A stretch of DNA of 31,107 nt from CAYONP01 sp964405335 (lineage in GTDB: Bacteria > Armatimonadota > UBA10988). Shown here piece after piece: positions 8,706 through 17,625 of this stretch (positions are counted from its first letter, which is position 1; every line of letters begins with the position of its first letter). Under the pieces are notes generated by a model. It saw nothing but the letters and a program-made list of their open reading frames with translations, searched no databases and was not told where the DNA came from. The position numbers and the translations under genes are program-made. Location: NCBI GenBank assembly GCA_964405335.1, contig CAYONP010000072.1, positions 1 through 31,107 on the forward strand, in the 5' to 3' direction.

Positions 8706-10394
8706 ATGAGCGAGCGAGACCTGACCGCCCTGGAAGCTGCCGCGCGCGAGCGGCCCGGCTCGGCCGAGGCGCAGGCCGAACTGGCCTACGCCTACCTCGA
8801 CGCCGGTCGCGAAGAACAGGCGCTGACCACCTTCGAGCGCGCCCTGGCCCTGGCCCCGACCGACCCTGATCTGATGACCGCCGCCGCCGAGGCGGCGCAC
8901 CGGCTGGGCCACCACGAGCGCACGGCCGCCCTGTGCGAGCGGGCTCTCGACGCCGCGCCGCACCGGCCCGAGGTCCACGCCGCCGCGGCCCGGCTGCTCG
9001 ACACCGAGACCCACGCCCTCGAACGGCTCCAGGCGGCGGCCAGTTACCTCCGCATGGCGCCGCTCTCGCCCGACCGCGGCACCTACCGCACCATCATCGA
9101 CCTGGTGCTCGACCGCATCGTCGCCGACTCCGCGGCAGCCGACGACGAAGCGGCCGCCACCCGCCTCGAGCCCTACCGCAACAGCCTCGACGGACTGGCC
9201 GGCGTGGTCGACGAGGAGCGTCTGGCGCCGGTGCGTGTCGCGGTCGAGGCGGCGCTCCTGGCCCATCGCCGGCCGGTGAGCACGGCGGTCGAGGCCGACT
9301 TCGCCGACCATCTCGACGCCGGCGACGCCGCCCTGGCCGCCGGCGACGCGGGCACGGCGGTGCGCCGGTACCAGGCCGCGGCGGTGCATGCCGAGGACGA
9401 CCAGCGCCGCGCGCTGGCGTTGATCGGCGAGGCTCGCGCGCGGCGCGCCGCGGGCAACATCAGCGCGGCGCTGCAGGCGGCCAACGAGGCAGTGCTGATC
9501 GGCGGCGAGTCGGCCGAGGTGAGGCTCGTCCATGCCGACATCCAGGCCGCCGCGACGGACTTCGACCGAGCGCTCGAATCGTACCAACTCGCCGAGGCCG
9601 ACGATCCGTTCGATCCGCGCATCCAACGCGGCCTCGGCCTGACCCTGGCGGCGCTCGAGCGGTGGGATGAGGCGCGCGACCCGCTGCAGAAGGCCTTGGC
9701 CGGCAACGCCGAGGATGTCGAGGTCTGCCGCACGCTCGGGCTCTGCTTTGAGATGCTCGGTCTCAAGCGATTCGCCGTCGAGTGCTACGAAGAGGCTCTC
9801 CGGCTCGACCCGCGGCAGCCCGACGCGAAGGCGATGCGCGACTACCTCGCCGCGGTCGCCGCGCAGGCCGCCGAGCCGGCGGCCGCCAAACCGGCCCAGC
9901 CGGCGGCGGTCGACGACGACGACGAGGTCTCCGTCCGCGACGCGCTGCGCAGCCATGTGCGCGACCGCTCGACGCGCCGGCGCGAGGTGGATAACGAGGC
10001 GGCCGACCACCGGCCGCGCTGCCCCGTCTGCCGCAGCGCCAACGACCCGGGCCAGGCGCTGTGCCGGCGCTGCGGCGCCGACCTGACCCTGCGCGAGGAG
10101 CACGCCGGGCCGGCGCCCAGCCGCTGCTTCATCGCGACCGCCGCCTGCGGCGCCGGCTCGCCCGAGGTGGCCGCGCTGCGCGCCTGGCGCGAGCGAGCGC
10201 TTCGTCCACATGCGGTCGGGCGTGCGCTGATCGCTTGCTACGAGGCCTGTTCGCCACCGCTGGCGCGCTGGCTGGCGCCTCGACCGGCCGCGCGACGGCG
10301 GGTGCGCCGCTGGCTCGTCGCACCGTTGGCCCGGCGGGTCGGGTCGGCCCTCGCGGAGAAGCCTGTTGAGCCTCAAGCGCACCCCCCTCTATGA
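8706..10394 (+). CDS. TPR protein with zinc ribbon and C-terminal CFI-box domain
   Basis: 562 residues. The first about 390 residues are alpha-helical tetratricopeptide-like repeats (for example EAQAELAYAYLDAGREEQAL, and AVECYEEALRLDPRQPDAK near the end of the array). A zinc ribbon follows: CPVC (C439, C442) and CRRC (C453, C456). The C-terminus from residue 474 begins CFIATAACG and continues with LRAWRERAL, GRALIACYEACSPPLA and an Arg-rich tail. This matches the CFI-box C-terminal domain (usual start CFIATAAYGS) of many bacteria and archaea, whose function is unknown to me. No signal peptide is seen, so it is probably cytoplasmic. Its last 29 bases overlap gcvT in another frame, so the two are translated from one message. 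The start has only a weak GAGG upstream. Confidence 0.85.
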   Translation: MSERDLTALEAAARERPGSAEAQAELAYAYLDAGREEQALTTFERALALAPTDPDLMTAAAEAAHRLGHHERTAALCERALDAAPHRPEVHAAAARLLDTETHALERLQAAASYLRMAPLSPDRGTYRTIIDLVLDRIVADSAAADDEAAATRLEPYRNSLDGLAGVVDEERLAPVRVAVEAALLAHRRPVSTAVEADFADHLDAGDAALAAGDAGTAVRRYQAAAVHAEDDQRRALALIGEARARRAAGNISAALQAANEAVLIGGESAEVRLVHADIQAAATDFDRALESYQLAEADDPFDPRIQRGLGLTLAALERWDEARDPLQKALAGNAEDVEVCRTLGLCFEMLGLKRFAVECYEEALRLDPRQPDAKAMRDYLAAVAAQAAEPAAAKPAQPAAVDDDDEVSVRDALRSHVRDRSTRRREVDNEAADHRPRCPVCRSANDPGQALCRRCGADLTLREEHAGPAPSRCFIATAACGAGSPEVAALRAWRERALRPHAVGRALIACYEACSPPLARWLAPRPAARRRVRRWLVAPLARRVGSALAEKPVEPQAHPPL

Positions 10395-11463
10395 CCGGCA
10401 CGTGGCCGCCGGCGCCCGCCTGGTCGAGTTCGGCGGTTGGTCGATGCCGGTGCAGTACCAGGGCATCGTCGCCGAACACAAGTCAGCCCGCGCCGCCGCT
10501 GGGCTGTTCGATGTCAGCCACATGGGCGAGTTCCGGGTGGTCGGACCAGGGGCGACGGCGTTCTGCGACCAGGCCTTCACCAACAACGTCGCGACCCTCG
10601 CCGCCGGCCGCTGCCGCTACAGCCTGATGTGCGATGAGCAGGGCGGCATCCTCGACGACCTGCTCTACTACCGGCTGGCTGACGACGAACTACTGGTGGT
10701 GGTCAACGCGGCCAACTTCGCGGCCGACTTCGCCTGGCTCGCGGGCCTGTCACCGCGCGACTGCGAGCTGCGTGACGAGAGCGACCGGACGGCGCTGCTG
10801 GCGGTCCAGGGCCCTGCCTCGCGCGAGCTCCTCGCCGGCCTGGTGGGCGGCGAGCGAAGTCGGCTCGAGGCACTTCGCTACTACCGCTACGAGGCCTTCA
10901 CCGTCGCCGGGGCCGAAGCGCTCATCTCGCGCACGGGCTACACCGGTGATCTCGGCTTCGAGGTGATGCTGCCGGCCGCCGCGGCGCCGGCGGCGTGGGA
11001 CGCCATCCTGGCCGCCGGCGAGCCGGCCGGGCTGGTGCCGGTCGGCCTCGGCGCGCGCGACACGCTGCGGCTCGAAGCCGGCTTCTGCCTCCACGGCCAC
11101 GACATCGGGCCCGACCGCAACCCGATCGAGGCCGACCTGGCGCGATTCGTCGACCTGGCCAAGGGCGACTTCGTCGGCCGCGAGGCCATCGCCGCGGCGG
11201 CCGAGCAGGGCACGGCCCAGGTGCTGGTCGGCCTGGCGGTGACCGGCCGCGGGATCATTCGCGAGCAGTGCCCCATCTTCGCCGGCGGCGAGCCGGTCGG
11301 CACGGTCACCAGCGGCACCTTCTCGCCGCTGCTCGAACGCAGCATCGGCATGGGCTATGTCGACCGGCGGCACGCCGCCGTCGGCAGCGAGCTGTCGGTC
11401 GACGTGCGGGGCCGGATGGTCGACTGCCGGGTCGCCGAGCGTCCGTTCTACCGGCCGGCGTGA
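10366..11463 (+). CDS. gcvT: aminomethyltransferase, glycine cleavage T protein
   Basis: 365 residues from a TTG start with GGAG (10355-10358) seven bases upstream. It transfers the aminomethyl carbon to tetrahydrofolate and releases ammonia during glycine breakdown. Family hallmarks are the start RTPLYDRHVAAGARLVEFGGWSMPVQY, DVSHMGEFRV, the folate-site region TGYTGDLGFEV and LEAGFCLHGHDI. The C-terminal beta-barrel part (GTVTSGTFSPLLERSIGMGYV) is complete. Length and motifs are normal, so it is likely functional. GcvH and GcvP are not in the window; instead it is sandwiched between a CFI-box TPR protein (29-bp overlap) and a histidine kinase, an unusual neighbourhood. Confidence 0.95.
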   Translation: MSLKRTPLYDRHVAAGARLVEFGGWSMPVQYQGIVAEHKSARAAAGLFDVSHMGEFRVVGPGATAFCDQAFTNNVATLAAGRCRYSLMCDEQGGILDDLLYYRLADDELLVVVNAANFAADFAWLAGLSPRDCELRDESDRTALLAVQGPASRELLAGLVGGERSRLEALRYYRYEAFTVAGAEALISRTGYTGDLGFEVMLPAAAAPAAWDAILAAGEPAGLVPVGLGARDTLRLEAGFCLHGHDIGPDRNPIEADLARFVDLAKGDFVGREAIAAAAEQGTAQVLVGLAVTGRGIIREQCPIFAGGEPVGTVTSGTFSPLLERSIGMGYVDRRHAAVGSELSVDVRGRMVDCRVAERPFYRPA

Positions 11464-11523
11464 GCGGAACTGCCGCCGTCGCCGTCGGCGTTGGCCAGAC
11501 AGCCGCTCGCGTTGGAGAGGTTC

Positions 11524-13590
11524 ATGCTTGAGGAGTCGCCGGCGACGCTTGATCCCGCCGCCGAGCTGGCCGAACTACGGACACACAACGAGCGGCTGAC
11601 CCGCTATCTCCACGCGCTGCAGAAGACCCACCGCGCGCTGGATGTCGACCAGACGCTGGAGTCGGTCCTCGATGCGGCCGAGGAGCTGTTCGGCAACACC
11701 GCGGCGATGATCGTGCTCCCCTCGCCCGACGGCCGGTCCCGGCTGGTCCACGCCGCGCGCGGCCTCTCGCCCGAGTTCCGCCGGCTGATCGAGCGGAGCG
11801 ACTCACCCGTGGTCGAGGCGCTGCGCGAGTCGCCGGTGGTCAGCGTGACCACCGGTGACGACGAGGAGGCGGTGCCGATGCCGGCGGCGCTGCGCGCCGA
11901 GGCCCGCCGCTGCGGGATCGGCGGCAGCCTGGTCTTTCGCCTCGACCACGACGGCGCGACGCTTGGTGCGCTGGCGCTGCACTTTCCCGAGTATCGCGCA
12001 ATGTGCTGCGCCGAGCGCGCCGTGGCCGAGATCTTCGCCGCTCAGGCAGCCAGTGCCCTGGCCCACGCGCGCGACTACCAGGCGGTCGATCGCCTGCGGC
12101 ACGACCAGGAGGTGGCCCAGCAGCGGCTGCAGGAGATTGTCGATTGCCTGCACGACGCCGTGCTGGTCTGGGATTGCCGGCTTAACCTGATCGTCGCCAA
12201 CGCGGCGGCCTACCGCTTCCTCACCGAGGTCGGCTGGGCGGTCGAGGGCCGGCCGGTCAAGCTGCCCACCGCGCCCGAAACCTGCCCGGTGCACGCCCTG
12301 CTGCGCGACGGCAAGGGGTCGATCAGCCGTGTGATTGAGCTGGTCGGGCGGTGGTTCGAGGTCGACTGCCATCCCCTCCGCGACGGCGACGGCGCCATCA
12401 CCGCCGTGGTCGAGCATATCCGCGACGTAACCGACCATCGCCGGCTGCAGCGCGACCTCGCGCGCAGCGAGGAGCGCATTCGCGAGGCGATGAGCAACGC
12501 GCCCGCCGGCCTGATGCTGTTCGACCCGGAGACCTCCACCGTCGTGCTGGCCAACGAGATGCTCGGCGAGATGTGCGGCCGGCCGGTCGGCGAGCTGGTC
12601 GGCCGCGACTGGCTCAGCCTCTTCGTCGCCGCCGACCGGCCGCGGCTGCGCGAGGCGGCCGACCGGCTGCGGGCAGGCACCAAGCGCTGTGAGGTCGAAG
12701 TCGCGATCGACGCCGCCGAGCCGCTGCCGGTGAGCTGCATGACCGGCCGCATCGACTACAGCGACGGCGCCAGCCATGTGCAGGTGATGCTGCGCGACCT
12801 GCGCCCGCGCCGGCGGCTCGAAGCACAGCTCGCCGCGCAGGAGAAGCTGGCGGCGATTGGCCAACTGGCCAGCGGCGTGGCGCACGAGATCCGCAATCCC
12901 CTGGGCATCATCGCCGGCGCGCTGTACGACCTGGAGGAGGTGGCCGACTGCTGCAACAGTGAGGCGGCCGAGGACATCCGCATCGCGCGCGAGGAGATCC
13001 GGCGCGTGCAGGAGATCATCAACAACGTGCTCGACTTCGCCCGCGGCGGGACGGTCGAGCACGAGACGGTCGACCTCGGCGCGCTGCTCGAGCAGACCTG
13101 CGCCCTGGTGCGCAAGAGCATGGCCAGCCGGAACATCGAGCTGGTCTGCGAGGTGGAGGGCGAACCGGTCCTCGAGGCCAGCCCCGGCGCGCTGCGGCAG
13201 GTGGCTCTCAATCTGCTGACCAACAGCTTTCAGGCCACGCCCGACGGCGGGCGAGTGGCCGTGCGCGCCTGGGCCATCGACGACCGCGCGGTGGCGATGA
13301 GCGTCGCCGACACCGGCGCCGGGATGAGCCCCGACGTGCAGGCGCACATCTTCAACCCGTTTTACACCACCAAGGAGCCGGGCCAGGGCACCGGCCTCGG
13401 ACTGAGCATCGTCTACACCACCGTGCGTGACCACGGCGGCAACATCGAGGTTGACAGCGAGCCGGGACGCGGCACCATCATCACCGTGCGGCTGCCGCGG
13501 CGGCCGAGCGAGCCGGTCGCCGACAGCGGCGCCGACCCCCTCGCCGTCGCGGCCGACCAACTCGCCGCACCGAGAGGAGTCCGTCGATGA
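11524..13590 (+). CDS. soluble sensor histidine kinase (GAF-PAS-PAS-HisKA-HATPase)
   Basis: 688 residues from ATG 11524, chosen because GGAGAGG (11514-11520) lies just upstream; an earlier in-frame TTG at 11491 has no such site. A short coiled coil opens the protein, followed by a GAF domain (about 39-183), PAS (about 200-312) and a second PAS (about 317-430). HisKA has the H-box GVAHEIRNPLG with phospho-acceptor His454. The ATPase domain has the N-box NLLTNSFQA (Asn563), DTGAGM and FNPFYTTKEPGQGTGLGLSI. There are no membrane segments, so it probably senses a cytoplasmic signal, as NtrB-type kinases do. No receiver protein is adjacent; the sigma-54 activator 11 kb away is a possible but unproven partner. 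Its stop overlaps the next start (ATGA). Confidence 0.92.
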   Translation: MLEESPATLDPAAELAELRTHNERLTRYLHALQKTHRALDVDQTLESVLDAAEELFGNTAAMIVLPSPDGRSRLVHAARGLSPEFRRLIERSDSPVVEALRESPVVSVTTGDDEEAVPMPAALRAEARRCGIGGSLVFRLDHDGATLGALALHFPEYRAMCCAERAVAEIFAAQAASALAHARDYQAVDRLRHDQEVAQQRLQEIVDCLHDAVLVWDCRLNLIVANAAAYRFLTEVGWAVEGRPVKLPTAPETCPVHALLRDGKGSISRVIELVGRWFEVDCHPLRDGDGAITAVVEHIRDVTDHRRLQRDLARSEERIREAMSNAPAGLMLFDPETSTVVLANEMLGEMCGRPVGELVGRDWLSLFVAADRPRLREAADRLRAGTKRCEVEVAIDAAEPLPVSCMTGRIDYSDGASHVQVMLRDLRPRRRLEAQLAAQEKLAAIGQLASGVAHEIRNPLGIIAGALYDLEEVADCCNSEAAEDIRIAREEIRRVQEIINNVLDFARGGTVEHETVDLGALLEQTCALVRKSMASRNIELVCEVEGEPVLEASPGALRQVALNLLTNSFQATPDGGRVAVRAWAIDDRAVAMSVADTGAGMSPDVQAHIFNPFYTTKEPGQGTGLGLSIVYTTVRDHGGNIEVDSEPGRGTIITVRLPRRPSEPVADSGADPLAVAADQLAAPRGVRR

Positions 13591-14786
13591 CGTTCGAGGA
13601 GATCAAGGCCATGGACGAGGCCTTCCTGACCCAGAACTACGGGCCGCGACTGCCGTTCGCCTTTGTGCGCGGCGAGGGCGCCTGGCTGTTCGACGGTCGC
13701 GGGCGTCGTTACCTCGATTTCCTCTCCGGCATCGCCACCTGCACGCTCGGCCATTCGCACCCGCGGCTCGTCGCCGCGCTGTGCGACCAGGTCCAGACCG
13801 TGCTCCACACCTCCAACTTCTTCTTCATCGGGCCGCAGGCCAGCCTGGCCAAGCTGCTCGTCGAGCTGAGCGGACTCGACCGCGCCTTCTTCTGCAACAG
13901 CGGCGCCGAGGCCAACGAGGCGCTGCTCAAGGCCGTCCGGCGCTGGTCGGCCGCGCAGTGGGGCGAGGGTGAGCGGCCGACCGTGCTCTGCTTCGAGAAC
14001 TCGTTCCACGGCAGAACCCTGGCCACGCTGACCGCCACCGGACAGGCCAAGGTGCAGGCCGGCTTTGCACCGCTGATGCCGGGCTTCCGCCACGTGCCAT
14101 TCGGCGACCTGGCCGCCGCCCGCGACGCGGTCGACGAGACCGTCTGCGCCGTGCTGGTCGAGCCGGTGCAGGGCGAGGGCGGGATCAACCCCGCCACGCC
14201 GGAGTTCCTCGGCGGTCTGCGCGAGCTGTGCGATGAGCGGGGCATCAAGCTCCTGCTCGATGAGGTCCAGACCGGCATCGGCCGCTGCGGCACGATGTTC
14301 GCCTATGAGGCCTACGGCCTGGTGCCCGACGGCGTGTCGCTGGCCAAAGGGCTCGGCGGCGGCGTGCCGATCGGCGCGGTGGTCCTTCGCGATGACCTGG
14401 CCGAGGCGCTGGCGCCCGGCTCGCACGGCACCACCTTCGGCGGCAACTTCCTCGCCGCCCGGGCCGGGCTGACCGTGCTCGAGACCATCCGCGACGAGCG
14501 GTTGCTCGACAACTGCCGCAATGTCGGCGGTCGGCTGCGACAGGGACTCGACCGGTTGGCCAAGAGCCGCGACGACTGCCTCGCCGCCCGCGGCCGCGGG
14601 ATGTTGCTGGCCCTGCAGCTCAGCGAGCCGAAGGCCGCCGCCGTGCGCGACCAGGCGGCCGAGCGTGGGCTGATCATCAACGCGGTCAAGCCCGACGCGG
14701 TGCGCCTCGCGCCGCCGCTGATCCTCTCCGCCGACGAGGCCGACCAGGGGCTGGCCATCCTCGAGGCGGCGCTCGACGCGGCCTGA
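13587..14786 (+). CDS. argD: class III PLP aminotransferase, acetylornithine aminotransferase-like
   Basis: 399 residues, the normal size for ArgD. It is a fold-type I PLP enzyme that in arginine synthesis transfers the amino group of glutamate to N-acetylglutamate semialdehyde. Motifs: FLSGIATCTLGHSHP, CNSGAEANEALLK (cofactor phosphate), FENSFHGRT, EPVQGEGGI, LLLDEVQTGIGRCG (PLP-binding Asp) and SLAKGLGGGVPIGA with the Schiff-base lysine K254. The ATG overlaps the kinase stop as ATGA, so expression is coupled. ArgD, succinylornithine and 4-aminobutyrate aminotransferases are close relatives; the length and the GHSHP/GLGGGVPIGA variants favour ArgD, but no other arg gene lies nearby. Confidence 0.85.
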   Translation: MTFEEIKAMDEAFLTQNYGPRLPFAFVRGEGAWLFDGRGRRYLDFLSGIATCTLGHSHPRLVAALCDQVQTVLHTSNFFFIGPQASLAKLLVELSGLDRAFFCNSGAEANEALLKAVRRWSAAQWGEGERPTVLCFENSFHGRTLATLTATGQAKVQAGFAPLMPGFRHVPFGDLAAARDAVDETVCAVLVEPVQGEGGINPATPEFLGGLRELCDERGIKLLLDEVQTGIGRCGTMFAYEAYGLVPDGVSLAKGLGGGVPIGAVVLRDDLAEALAPGSHGTTFGGNFLAARAGLTVLETIRDERLLDNCRNVGGRLRQGLDRLAKSRDDCLAARGRGMLLALQLSEPKAAAVRDQAAERGLIINAVKPDAVRLAPPLILSADEADQGLAILEAALDAA

Positions 14787-14793
14787 CCGAATC

Positions 14794-14825
14794 GAACGGC
14801 CCGGTCGACGTCGACCGGGCCGTTC
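14794..14825. terminator. perfect 32-bp palindrome between convergent genes, likely bidirectional terminator
   Basis: The 16-base arm GAACGGCCCGGTCGAC is followed at once by its exact reverse complement, centred between 14809 and 14810. It begins eight bases after the argD stop and ends 19 bases from the stop of the convergent minus-strand gene. T-rich tails are lacking on both sides. The position fits a two-way terminator; an operator-like protein site is an alternative. Confidence 0.6.
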
Positions 14826-14844
14826 CGTCCGTCCCCTACTCTGC

Positions 14845-16560
14845 TTATCTGATCGCGTTCAACGCCTCGGCGGCCAATCGCATTCGCTGCCGATTGTCGC
14901 GCTGGCGCAGCAGCACCGCGTCGCGCAGCGCACCGGCCGACGCACCGGTGAAACCGGGGCTGGTCTCGATCGGGTAGATCGGCTTGATCACGCCCGTCTC
15001 GGGCGTGATCTCACCGACGTGCCGCAGGTCGGCGATGAGCAGCTTGTTGGCCGCATTGAAGCCGCAGGCGAGGGCGATGTTGTGCAGCACCGAGGTCTGA
15101 TTGCCGGTCTTCAGGTCGATGATGTTCAGCGTCCAGGAGTCCTCGCTGTCGAGCAGGCCGTCGACCGAGGCATACTTGCCGTCGCGGCTGACCATGACCT
15201 GCGCCAGTGGCTGCTTCACCGCCACCTTCTGCGCCGTCGGCACGCGGCGCACCGCGCGCGTCTCGGCGTCGAACACGTCGAGCACCAGCTTGCCCCGGTT
15301 GTTCTGCGCGGTCACCAGCGTCCGGCCGTCGGCGCTCCAGCCGTAGGCGACGGGGATGATGTCCTTGACTACCCGCCGCGGCCGGCCGTCGTTGGTCGTC
15401 ACGCCGAGGTCGACCCGCTCGAACTCGCCCTTCTTGAAGGTCACCTCGAGGTAGGCCACGTCGCGGCCGTTCGACGAGACACCCTCGCTGGTGACGAACG
15501 GGAACGGATCGAGCGGCGCCTCGCCCGACGGCACGATGCGCCGCGAGCGGCCGCTCTTCGCGTCGAGCACATAGACACCGTTCTCGGTCACCATGTAGAC
15601 GCCCAGTCCCTCGGCCGACCAGGCGCTCATCAGGTTCAGCCGGCTGCCGCGCACAACCAGCTCGACCGCGTTGCCCTGGTCGGCCGGCACGGCGTAGCTG
15701 CGGGGCACGCTCAACTGCGGGTGGCTGATCGGCAGGGCCGGGTTCTCGGGCAGCAGCCAGACGCCCAGCAGGTCGTCCTGCCGCGACCAGAGCGGATAGA
15801 GCCACGACCCGCCGTCCTGCGGTGCGGCCAGGCGACGGCGGACGTTGCTACCGTCAAAGCCGCCGGCATAGAGCGACAGCGGCGCTGTGCCATCGGTCGG
15901 CGCGTCGCTCGCGCAGAAGGTGAGCTGATTGCCCGCCGGGCACCAGTCGGTGGTCAGGAACGGGTAGCCACGGAAGATCCGCCGCACCGTGCCGTCGGCG
16001 ACGGTCAGCGACCAGAGCGAAAAAGTGTCGTCGTCGGTCGGCGTGTCGGTGTCGCGGATCGAGAACAGCACCAGCCGTGTGCCGCCCGCATCGAGCGCCA
16101 GCGGCACGAAGTCGGTCGTCCGCTCCTCGGCCGGCTGCTCCAGCCGCTCCGCCTGCGGCCGCGTCACCGCCACGATGGCCGCCGAGCCGGCCAGCAGCGA
16201 GGCGGTGACCAGCAGGGCCGTTCGGCGCGCCGCTTTGGCATGGAGCGCGTTGTCGCGCAGCGACCAGTCGCTCAGCCAGGCGGCGGCCACGGTGCCGGCG
16301 CCAAGCAGCGTCAGCATGGTCAGCTCACCGCTGAACAGCGCGCCGATCGCGGCGGCCGCGCTGCAGGCCAGGCCGCCCGCGGCCCAGGCGCGCATGGGCG
16401 ACGCATGATACAATCTGGCCAGGCGGCTGATGCCGAAGGCGACCAACAGGCCGAGGGCAAAGGCCGTCGCCGGCGGCGGGATGAACATCCCGATGGCACC
16501 GACCGCCAAGAGCACCGCCGCGGTCACCCAGCCGTCCGATCCGTCGCTCGCTCGCCGCAT
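14845..16560 (-). CDS. membrane-anchored TolB/WD40-like beta-propeller protein, function unknown
   Basis: 571 residues from ATG 16560, which sits seven bases after GGAGG; the ATG two codons earlier is too close to that site. The first about 135 residues form about five hydrophobic helices (for example WVTAAVLLAVGAIGMFIP, FALGLLVAFGIS, LLVTASLLAGSAAIVAV). After a charged linker (PQAERLEQPAEE) the remaining about 420 residues form a beta-propeller of TolB-like blades with the repeated sense 'log of values': DAGGTRLVLFSIRD, CPAGNQLTFCASD, GYGWSADGRTLVTA-type turns and SRDGKYASVDG. No catalytic motif is seen. Such propellers serve protein binding or act as inactive peptidase-like sensors; the role here is unknown. 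It follows the STN protein on the same strand after an 87-bp gap. Confidence 0.75.
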   Translation of the reverse strand: MRRASDGSDGWVTAAVLLAVGAIGMFIPPPATAFALGLLVAFGISRLARLYHASPMRAWAAGGLACSAAAAIGALFSGELTMLTLLGAGTVAAAWLSDWSLRDNALHAKAARRTALLVTASLLAGSAAIVAVTRPQAERLEQPAEERTTDFVPLALDAGGTRLVLFSIRDTDTPTDDDTFSLWSLTVADGTVRRIFRGYPFLTTDWCPAGNQLTFCASDAPTDGTAPLSLYAGGFDGSNVRRRLAAPQDGGSWLYPLWSRQDDLLGVWLLPENPALPISHPQLSVPRSYAVPADQGNAVELVVRGSRLNLMSAWSAEGLGVYMVTENGVYVLDAKSGRSRRIVPSGEAPLDPFPFVTSEGVSSNGRDVAYLEVTFKKGEFERVDLGVTTNDGRPRRVVKDIIPVAYGWSADGRTLVTAQNNRGKLVLDVFDAETRAVRRVPTAQKVAVKQPLAQVMVSRDGKYASVDGLLDSEDSWTLNIIDLKTGNQTSVLHNIALACGFNAANKLLIADLRHVGEITPETGVIKPIYPIETSPGFTGASAGALRDAVLLRQRDNRQRMRLAAEALNAIR

Positions 16561-16647
16561 AGCCATTCCTCCGCCCCAGGCCGACCGGGGCGCCGTATGG
16601 TCATAGCACCGTTCGGCACGGCGGAGTTCCGGCTTACCCCACCGCCG

Positions 16648-17433
16648 TTACCCGCTGGGCGACTCGGCCGGCACGGCAACCAGCCGCGGCTGGCGGTAGC
16701 CGTCCAGGCTCACCTCGGTGCGGTAGCGCGACGGATCGGCCCAGAACCGGTCGCCGAGCAGGTAGCCGAGCGCGCCGCGGTAGTCGGCCGGCCAATGCTC
16801 AATCACGCTGGCGCCGTCGCGGTCGGCCCGCGTGGCCGAGACGCGCACCGGGCTGTGCAGGCGCAGCCGCATCTGCTCGTCGGGCCGGACGAACAGCCCG
16901 CTGGTGACGCAGAGCATGTAGAGACAGCGGGAGAGTGGCGTGCGCTCGAAGGTGGCCGAGATGCGGATGTCATACGGCACGCCCGGGTCGACCTCGAGGC
17001 TCGCGCCGGTCGGTTCGGCCAGGGCCGCCACCGCATCGCGGACCGGCACCTCGCTGAGGCTGAGCGTGACCGGCCGGGCGAGCAGCGACGGCGGGTAGAG
17101 CAGCGCCGCGGTCGGCACGTCGCCGAGGTCGACGATCTCGGCCCGCTGCGCCGGGTCGAGCGAGACGAAGAGGGTGCCCTCTTCCTCGTACCAGACCAGG
17201 CCCATGCGGCGGCAGATCAGCTCGAGCACGGCGTCGAGCGGCTGGTCGATCAGGTTGAGCGTGATCGGCTCGGGCAGGATGCGCGGGTCGAGCAGGATCG
17301 GCCGGCCCGTCTCGCGGGCCAGCACCTCGAACACCGCGCGAACCGAATCGCCGTCGGCGGTGACCGAGACCACCGGCTCCTGCGCCACCACCGGCAGGGC
17401 CAACCAGCAGGCGAGCAAGTAAACACCGCGCAT
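16648..17433 (-). CDS. exported protein with two STN (secretin/TonB short N-terminal) domains
   Basis: 261 residues from ATG 17433. The start is set by a clear signal peptide (MRGVYLLACWLALPVVAQ) and by a promoter 40-65 bp upstream; the frame stays open further upstream, but that part reads antisense through cdaA. Two copies of an STN-like fold follow. The first (about 22-85) has the pattern VRAVFEVLARETGRPILLDP, ITLNLIDQPLDAVLELICRRMGL and a closing GTLFVSL. The second (about 115-180) has PVRDAVAALAEPTGASLEVDP and TPLSRCLYMLCVTSGL. STN domains normally precede secretin pores (PilQ/GspD) or TonB receptors, but no pore or plug domain is present. It may be a periplasmic adaptor. It is divergent from cdaA. 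Confidence 0.78.
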   Translation of the reverse strand: MRGVYLLACWLALPVVAQEPVVSVTADGDSVRAVFEVLARETGRPILLDPRILPEPITLNLIDQPLDAVLELICRRMGLVWYEEEGTLFVSLDPAQRAEIVDLGDVPTAALLYPPSLLARPVTLSLSEVPVRDAVAALAEPTGASLEVDPGVPYDIRISATFERTPLSRCLYMLCVTSGLFVRPDEQMRLRLHSPVRVSATRADRDGASVIEHWPADYRGALGYLLGDRFWADPSRYRTEVSLDGYRQPRLVAVPAESPSG

Positions 17434-17469
17434 GGTCGTCTCACCGCGGGGGCCACCACCCGCCAGACG

Positions 17470-17498
17470 ATTCTCTGCCCGCCGGCGCCGGCCGTCAA
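17470..17498 (-). promoter_or_regulatory. sigma-70-type promoter for the two-STN gene
   Basis: On the minus strand TTGACG (17498-17493) and GAGAAT (17475-17470) are 17 bp apart. The expected start near 17463 gives a leader of about 30 nt before ATG 17433. Confidence 0.5.
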
Positions 17499-17625
17499 CC
17501 CGAACGGTTGACCACCGCGCCGCCGAGGCGCTACCCTTACCGCGGTTGGGCCCTCCGTCGGCGCGGCGCCCCAGGCGGGCATGTTTCCGGCGAGTTTCGA
17601 GCCTGCAAAATGCCATCGAAACAGA

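Noticed and set aside
11803..13560. 585-codon open frame opposite the histidine kinase
   Set aside because: The plus strand carries all kinase motifs; the antisense frame is a GC-driven shadow, as are similar frames opposite 8706-10394, 19561-21003, 22152-23969 and 24702-25985.
15019..17511. 830-codon open frame on the plus strand
   Set aside because: It is antisense to the propeller and STN genes, is rich in Arg/His/Gln without domain pattern, and has no ribosome site.
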